Of a DNA stretch of 10,680 nucleotides, positions 7,559-10,680 are shown piece by piece; the stretch's first letter is position 1; the number at the start of each line of letters is the position of its first letter. The stretch comes from Planctomycetia bacterium (GTDB lineage Bacteria > Planctomycetota > Planctomycetia > Pirellulales > UBA1268). Where the stretch lies: positions 1 to 10,680 of the forward strand of contig RGVT01000063.1 in the NCBI GenBank assembly GCA_010027105.1, written 5' to 3'. The notes under the pieces were generated by a model that saw nothing but the letters and a program-made list of their open reading frames with translations, did not search any database and had not been told where the DNA came from. The position numbers and the translations under genes were made by a program.

Positions 7559-7780
7559 TCAGCCCACGAACCGCAGCAGCCGCGGGATCGGGAGGTCGTT
7601 CGTCGGCTCGAGCACCACGTCGCCCAGCCGGTCCTCGTCGAGCTCCTCCCGCAAGACCCGCATCGTGCCCGGCGCCTCGATCCCGATCCGGACCTTGTCG
7701 CCGCTGACGCGCACCACCGTCACGACCACCGAGTCGCCGACGCGGATCCGCTGGTTTTGCTTGCGGGAGAGAACGAGCAT
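7559..7780 (-). CDS. csrA: CsrA carbon storage / translational regulator
   Basis: RNA-binding homodimer that blocks or stabilises mRNAs by binding GGA motifs, often at the ribosome-binding site. The protein has 73 aa and begins MLVLSRKQNQRIRVGD. The residues known to contact RNA in E. coli CsrA are kept at the same numbers (L4, R6, V42, R44), as is the VRIGIEAP core (30-37). E. coli CsrA is 61 aa; this one carries a longer C-terminal tail (about residues 48-73, ending NDLPIPRLLRFVG). A strong GGAGG lies 5 nt before the ATG. It is the first gene of a four-gene minus-strand cluster, with the next gene starting 2 nt after its stop. No fliW or flagellar gene is in view, so the usual FliW-CsrA link to motility cannot be tested here. 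Confidence 0.95.
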   Translation of the reverse strand: MLVLSRKQNQRIRVGDSVVVTVVRVSGDKVRIGIEAPGTMRVLREELDEDRLGDVVLEPTNDLPIPRLLRFVG

Positions 7781-7936
7781 GGAAGCCTCCGGAATGATGG
7801 GGGAATGATCTGGAAGGGCCGTCGTGCACGGCTGGGGAAGATGTGCCCCGCGGGAAACATCGTCCGGTCGCGGTGACTTTCTTGGGCCGTGCGGGAGGCA
7901 CGCCGGATGGACATGTTGTGCCGATGGCGCCGCCGC
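7781..7936 (-). other. Leader/intergenic region upstream of csrA
   Basis: This 156-nt gap lies between the secreted-protein gene and csrA. On the minus strand it holds a hairpin CGTGC-CTCCC-GCACG at 7888-7902, extendable by two G-C pairs over a one-base bulge to 7885-7904. A second hairpin, GCCGT-GCACG-ACGGC, is at 7818-7832, and the csrA Shine-Dalgarno is at 7786-7790. I find no TANNNT hexamer, so no sigma70-type -10 box is visible. csrA may therefore be read from the upstream gene's promoter or from an unfamiliar promoter. Neither hairpin is followed by a U tract. Confidence 0.4.
7786..7790 (-). promoter_or_regulatory. csrA Shine-Dalgarno, a possible autoregulatory CsrA site
   Basis: GGAGG lies 5 nt before the csrA ATG on the minus strand, in the context TTCCGGAGGCTTCC. 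It contains the GGA core that CsrA recognises. E. coli CsrA represses its own translation by binding such a site; the same here is inference. Confidence 0.55.
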
Positions 7937-8761
7937 TCACTTCGCGGCCGTGACAGGCCGCGCCGTGGCGGGCTCCGCGTACGCGGCCAGATCGACCTCC
8001 TCGGCGACGGCCACGCGGGCCTCGGCGTCCTCGAGGCGGTCGAGATCGGCCGCGAGGAGCCGCGGATGGAACTTGTGCACCGACCGCAGCACCCGGGGGC
8101 CGCCCGCGACGAGCCCGCCGCGCGGGTCGAGTTCGAGCGTGACCGCCGTGGGAATCCCCCCGGCCGCCGCGATCCGACGGTTGAGGGCCAGCCGGGGAAA
8201 GGGGGGAACGCCGCCGGGGTGCAGAAGCGCGCGGAGGAGGATGGCGGCGTCGGCGAACCGCCCGTAGCGCTCGGCGGCGTCGGGCGAGGGGGCCGTGTCG
8301 TAGGCGACCTCGTATCGCGCCCGCGGCCCCGCCAGCTCGACCTTCCGCTCCTTCTCCACGAGCGCCTCGGCGAAGTCGGCTCCACCGGCCCAGCGCACGA
8401 GGCGGTCGTCCGAGCGACGCGCCCACGACGCGAGCGACGCGGCCAGGCGATCGAGCCTCACCGCCTCGACGACGGTCTTCACGTTGCGGGCGGGGTCGAT
8501 CACGACGAGCCGCTCGCGGGCCGGGTCGTGGAGCACGATCTCGCCGGCGGCGTCGGGGGCGGCACCGTCGAGAAAGTCCCAGGCAAGGCCGTCGCGAAAC
8601 AGCGTCAGGCTGCGCGAGACGGGCTCGGCCGCACGGTCGACGAACACCTCGCTCTCCACGCGCATCGCGGGGGGCTCGGCCGCGGCCAGGGCCGTGAGGG
8701 CGGTGGCCACCAGCAGGCCGGCGAGGCCTGGCGCACGGGGCTGAAGACGGTGGGGCGGCAT
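7937..8761 (-). CDS. Secreted protein of unknown function
   Basis: Not recognised. It has 274 aa. The N terminus is a typical signal peptide: arginines at 5 and 9, a hydrophobic core at about 12-27, and likely cleavage after ALAAA near residue 28. The mature part is rich in beta-strand-like segments: MRVESEVFVD, SLTLFRDGLAWDFL, EIVLHDPARERLVVIDPARN, and later VTLELDPRGGLVAGG. There is no cysteine in the mature part and no metal or nucleophile motif. The early strand pattern (a strand ending in 'DFL', then 'iv..DPAR...vviDPAR') could fit a LolA-like or similar lipid-binding fold, but I cannot confirm this. No Shine-Dalgarno precedes the ATG. It is divergent from the PQQ-repeat gene, sharing a 135-nt intergenic region, and 156 nt upstream of csrA on the same strand, so it might be co-transcribed with that cluster. 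Confidence 0.8.
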   Translation of the reverse strand: MPPHRLQPRAPGLAGLLVATALTALAAAEPPAMRVESEVFVDRAAEPVSRSLTLFRDGLAWDFLDGAAPDAAGEIVLHDPARERLVVIDPARNVKTVVEAVRLDRLAASLASWARRSDDRLVRWAGGADFAEALVEKERKVELAGPRARYEVAYDTAPSPDAAERYGRFADAAILLRALLHPGGVPPFPRLALNRRIAAAGGIPTAVTLELDPRGGLVAGGPRVLRSVHKFHPRLLAADLDRLEDAEARVAVAEEVDLAAYAEPATARPVTAAK

Positions 8762-8789
8762 GAGGGAGGCCGGCGGAGGGCGTCTGGAG

Positions 8790-8819
8790 ACGATAGCAGT
8801 CGGTCGAATCCGTTCCCAA
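8790..8819 (-). promoter_or_regulatory. Candidate promoter for the secreted-protein gene
   Basis: On the minus strand TTGGGA (8819-8814) and TATCGT (8795-8790) are separated by 18 nt, ending 28 nt before the ATG. Both hexamers are imperfect matches to sigma70 -35 and -10 boxes, and TATCGT is one of the few A/T-containing hexamers nearby. It could also drive csrA if the two are joined. Confidence 0.35.
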
Positions 8820-8829
8820 CCCCGAAATC

Positions 8830-8851
8830 GGCCGGTCCACGGCCTTTTTTT
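8830..8851 (+). terminator. Intrinsic terminator on the plus strand, upstream of the PQQ-repeat gene
   Basis: GGCCG (8830-8834), loop GTCCA, CGGCC (8840-8844), followed directly by seven T (8845-8851). This is the best terminator shape in the window. It reads rightwards only; on the minus strand the A tract is on the wrong side. It ends 45 nt before the PQQ gene ATG, and no plus-strand gene lies close upstream. It could stop antisense transcription coming through the secreted-protein and csrA genes, or act as an attenuator in a leader. Confidence 0.6.
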
Positions 8852-8896
8852 GCACGGTCGTCGCCGGGGCGGTTTCCCTCCCGCGTGCGCCGCGGC

Positions 8897-10255
8897 ATGA
8901 TGACCGCCGTGGGATACGCGCCGATTCGAAGAGCGGGCACGAGCTTCACGAGGTGGGCGGCCATCGTGCCGTGCCTGTGCATCCCCCGGGCGGCCACGGC
9001 CGACGCCTGGCCGCAGTGGCGGGGTCCGGACGGCCAGGGGCACGCGGCGACGGCCCGCGACCTGCCGATCGAGTGGAGCGAGATGCGGCACGTCGTCTGG
9101 AAGCGGCCGCTTCCAGGCCGTGGCTGGTCGTCGCCGGTGCTCGACGAGACGCACGTGTGGATGACCGCGGCGGTCGAGCACGTCGCCGACGACGCCGAGA
9201 AGGCGGCACGGCTCGCGGGGAACAAGAACACCCAGCCCGTCGACGTGGCCGCCTCCGTCACGATGCACGCGCTGGCCGTCGACCGCGAGACCGGCAGGCT
9301 CGTCCACGACGTGGCACTGTTCGCCGTGGAGAAGCCGCAGCCGGTGCACGCCCTGAATTCCTACGCCTCGCCCACGCCCGTGCTCGCGGCCGGCCGTCTC
9401 TACTGCCACTTCGGCGACTACGGCACCGCCTGCGTCGACACCGCGTCGGCCCGTGTGGCCTGGGTCAGCCGCGACCTCCGCCTCGACCACATGAACGGCC
9501 CCGGGAGCACGCCCGTGCTGTGGCGCGACCGGCTGGTGATCCCCTGCGACGGCAGCGACGTGCAGTTCATCGCCGCCCTCGACGCCGCCACCGGCCGCGT
9601 GCTCTGGAAGACGCCGCGGTCGGGTGCGCTCCAGGACAATCCCGACTTGAAGAAGGCCTACGGCACGCCGCTGGTGGTGTCGGCGGGCGGCCGCGACGTG
9701 CTGGTCTCTCCCGCCGCCGACTGGGTCTACGGCTACGATCCCGAGAGCGGTCGCGAGCTGTGGCGACTGAGCTACGGCGTGCTCGGGTTCTCGGTCGTGC
9801 CGCGGCCGGTCTGGGCGCACGGGCTCGTCTTCATGAGCACGAGCTTCACCAAGCCCGAGGTGCTCGCCGTGCGGCCCGGCGAGGCGGGCCGCGGGCCCGA
9901 GATCGCCTGGCGGCAGCCGCGGGGTGCGCCGAGCATGCCGTCGCCGCTGGTGGTGGGGGACGAGCTGTACGTCGTGAGCGACAAGGGGATCGCCACCTGC
10001 CTCGACGCCCGGACCGGCGGCGTGGTCTGGTCGGAGCGGCTCGGGGGCAACTTTTCGTCGTCGCCGCTGTTCGCCGACGGGAGGATCTACGTGGGCAACC
10101 GTGCCGGGGAGACGTTCGTCTTCAAGCCGGGCCGCACGTTCGAGCTCCTGGCGACCAACCGGCTCGACGGGCAGATCTTCGCCACGCCGGCGGCCCTCGG
10201 CCGGGCGCTCTACCTGCGCACCGACGGGGCCCTGTACCGGATCGAAGCCAGGTGA
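8897..10255 (+). CDS. Exported PQQ-repeat beta-propeller protein (BamB-like)
   Basis: Protein of 452 aa starting at the tandem ATG ATG (8897/8900). The N terminus has arginines (RRAGTSFTR), a hydrophobic stretch (WAAIVPCLCI) and a probable cleavage after ATADA, near residue 36. The mature protein then begins WPQWRGPDGQG, a start I associate with planctomycete PQQ-repeat proteins. Several blades are visible through the repeat signature of a turn plus tryptophan: ATGRVLWKT (about 231-239), ESGRELWRL (about 281-289) and RTGGVVWSE (about 371-379), separated by strands such as TPVLWRDRLVIPCDG. Such propellers usually act as binding scaffolds; I see no sign of a quinoprotein dehydrogenase active site, and at 452 aa it is shorter than those enzymes. 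No clear Shine-Dalgarno precedes it. The RR pair in the signal region is not a full Tat motif. Ligand or partner unknown. Confidence 0.9.
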   Translation: MMTAVGYAPIRRAGTSFTRWAAIVPCLCIPRAATADAWPQWRGPDGQGHAATARDLPIEWSEMRHVVWKRPLPGRGWSSPVLDETHVWMTAAVEHVADDAEKAARLAGNKNTQPVDVAASVTMHALAVDRETGRLVHDVALFAVEKPQPVHALNSYASPTPVLAAGRLYCHFGDYGTACVDTASARVAWVSRDLRLDHMNGPGSTPVLWRDRLVIPCDGSDVQFIAALDAATGRVLWKTPRSGALQDNPDLKKAYGTPLVVSAGGRDVLVSPAADWVYGYDPESGRELWRLSYGVLGFSVVPRPVWAHGLVFMSTSFTKPEVLAVRPGEAGRGPEIAWRQPRGAPSMPSPLVVGDELYVVSDKGIATCLDARTGGVVWSERLGGNFSSSPLFADGRIYVGNRAGETFVFKPGRTFELLATNRLDGQIFATPAALGRALYLRTDGALYRIEAR

Positions 10256-10278
10256 CGGCCCGCTCGTCCGCCGCATGG

Positions 10279-10284
10279 TACAGT
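10279..10284 (+). promoter_or_regulatory. Candidate -10 box for the SMR transporter gene
   Basis: TACAGT lies 58 nt before the ATG at 10343, inside the 87-nt gap after the PQQ-repeat gene. It resembles the TACACT before the response regulator. No convincing -35 is visible. If real, the leader would be about 50 nt. Confidence 0.35.
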
Positions 10285-10333
10285 CCGGCGGGTTGCTCCC
10301 GACCCGATCACGCCCGCCCGGCCTCCGGCTCCA

Positions 10334-10339
10334 GAGGGA
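10334..10339 (+). promoter_or_regulatory. Shine-Dalgarno of the SMR gene
   Basis: GAGGGA at 10334-10339; its GAGG ends 5 nt before the ATG at 10343. CCTC at 10322-10325 could pair with GAGG and partly hide the site, but the stem is only 4 bp. Confidence 0.5.
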
Positions 10340-10342
10340 TTC

Positions 10343-10672
10343 ATGCACTGGCTGTACCTGGCGATCGCGATCGTGGCCGAGGTGGTGGGCACGAGCTTCC
10401 TGAAGGCCTCCGCGGGCTTCACCAAACCGCTGCCGAGCGGGCTGGTCGTGCTCGGCTACGGCCTGGCGTTCTTCTTCCTCTCGCTCACGCTCGACAAAGT
10501 GCCCGTGGGGGTCGCCTACGCGATCTGGAGCGGGGCGGGCGTCACGCTGATCGCCGCGATCGGCTCGATCTTCTTCGGCCAGAAACTCGACCTCCCGGCG
10601 ATCGCGGGCATGGGGTTGATCGTGGCGGGTGTCGCGGTGCTCAACCTGTTTTCGAAGACGGGCGGGCATTGA
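10343..10672 (+). CDS. Small multidrug resistance (SMR) transporter, EmrE/Qac type
   Basis: Proton-coupled exporter of lipophilic cations, expected to work as an antiparallel dimer in the inner membrane. It has 109 aa, against 110 in EmrE, with four hydrophobic helices (about residues 3-21, 32-50, 57-77 and 85-103). The essential membrane glutamate is present as E13 (LAIAIVAEVVGTSFLKAS), matching E14 of EmrE. The signature AYAIWSGAGV in helix 3 is followed by FFGQKLDLPAIAGMGLIVAG, close to EmrE and the Qac subgroup. The WSG form and overall match favour the multidrug (Qac) subtype over the guanidinium exporter (Gdx/SugE) subtype, which usually has a different signature. A visible GAGG precedes the ATG. 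It is 87 nt downstream of the PQQ-repeat gene, probably with its own promoter. Substrate is inferred from family only. Confidence 0.93.
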   Translation: MHWLYLAIAIVAEVVGTSFLKASAGFTKPLPSGLVVLGYGLAFFFLSLTLDKVPVGVAYAIWSGAGVTLIAAIGSIFFGQKLDLPAIAGMGLIVAGVAVLNLFSKTGGH

Positions 10673-10680
10673 CGGCCGTC

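Noticed and set aside
5903..8445. A 20-nt identical repeat (CGACGCGAGCGACGCGGCCA) at 5903-5922 and 8426-8445
   Set aside because: Both copies encode the same small alanine/serine-rich peptide, AASLAS, in two unrelated proteins with the biased codon use of this genome. No flanking structure, so chance is sufficient.
8897..10255. PQQ-dependent alcohol or glucose dehydrogenase
   Set aside because: The protein is shorter than these enzymes, and I see only the repeat signatures, without a recognisable active-site segment, cytochrome domain or CxxCH motif.
10256..10342. Possible guanidine riboswitch before the SMR gene
   Set aside because: The gap is only 87 nt, I find no ykkC or mini-ykkC-like paired ACGR loops, and the protein looks like the multidrug subtype rather than the guanidinium exporter.
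7937..10669. Very long minus-strand open frame (910 codons) opposite the PQQ-repeat and SMR genes
   Set aside because: Only its last 274 codons are a real gene. The rest is low-complexity Arg/Gly/Pro/His-rich sequence mirroring plus-strand genes with clear domains, as expected in GC-rich DNA.
1..10680. tRNA, rRNA, CRISPR array, insertion sequence or prophage traces
   Set aside because: No cloverleaf-type segment, regular direct repeats, transposase motif or terminal inverted repeats were noticed by eye. Gaps between genes are all below 160 nt.

Overview
The window is about 10.7 kb of very GC-rich bacterial DNA, densely coding, with nine protein genes and no RNA gene, insertion sequence or CRISPR array that I can see. 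The mix of genes and style suggests a planctomycete, probably of the Pirellulales type. The signs are an exported PQQ-repeat protein beginning its mature part with a 'WPQWRGPDG' stretch, csrA, secreted proteins of unknown family, and sparse Shine-Dalgarno sites. That placement is inference, not proof.

Layout. (1) 2-1846 (+): the C-terminal two thirds or so of a bacterial SNF2-family helicase, cut by the window start. (2) 1939-4477 (+): a PhoB/PhoR-type two-component pair, an OmpR-class response regulator followed 19 nt later by a membrane histidine kinase with HAMP and PAS domains. A TACACT -10-like box precedes the regulator. (3) 4512-7780 (-): a tight four-gene cluster read leftwards in the order csrA, a 235-aa membrane-anchored protein of unknown function, a 457-aa metallo-beta-lactamase/beta-CASP RNase-like protein, and a 307-aa LOG-family (TIGR00730-like) protein. 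The gaps are 2, 28 and 11 nt. The kinase and LOG genes converge with 34 nt between their stops. (4) 7937-8761 (-): a 274-aa secreted protein of unknown function, 156 nt upstream of csrA. (5) 8897-10255 (+): an exported PQQ-repeat beta-propeller protein, divergent from (4), with a convincing intrinsic terminator lying just upstream of it. (6) 10343-10672 (+): an EmrE/Qac-type small multidrug resistance transporter.

How they fit together. The two-component pair is a self-contained signalling unit. No pst or phoU genes are in view, so phosphate sensing is only a family-based guess. The most interesting unit is the csrA-headed cluster, which joins a translational regulator with an RNase-like enzyme and a nucleotide-processing LOG protein on what looks like one transcript. 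The rest looks like ordinary planctomycete chromosome. I do not see a clear new defence system or mobile element.
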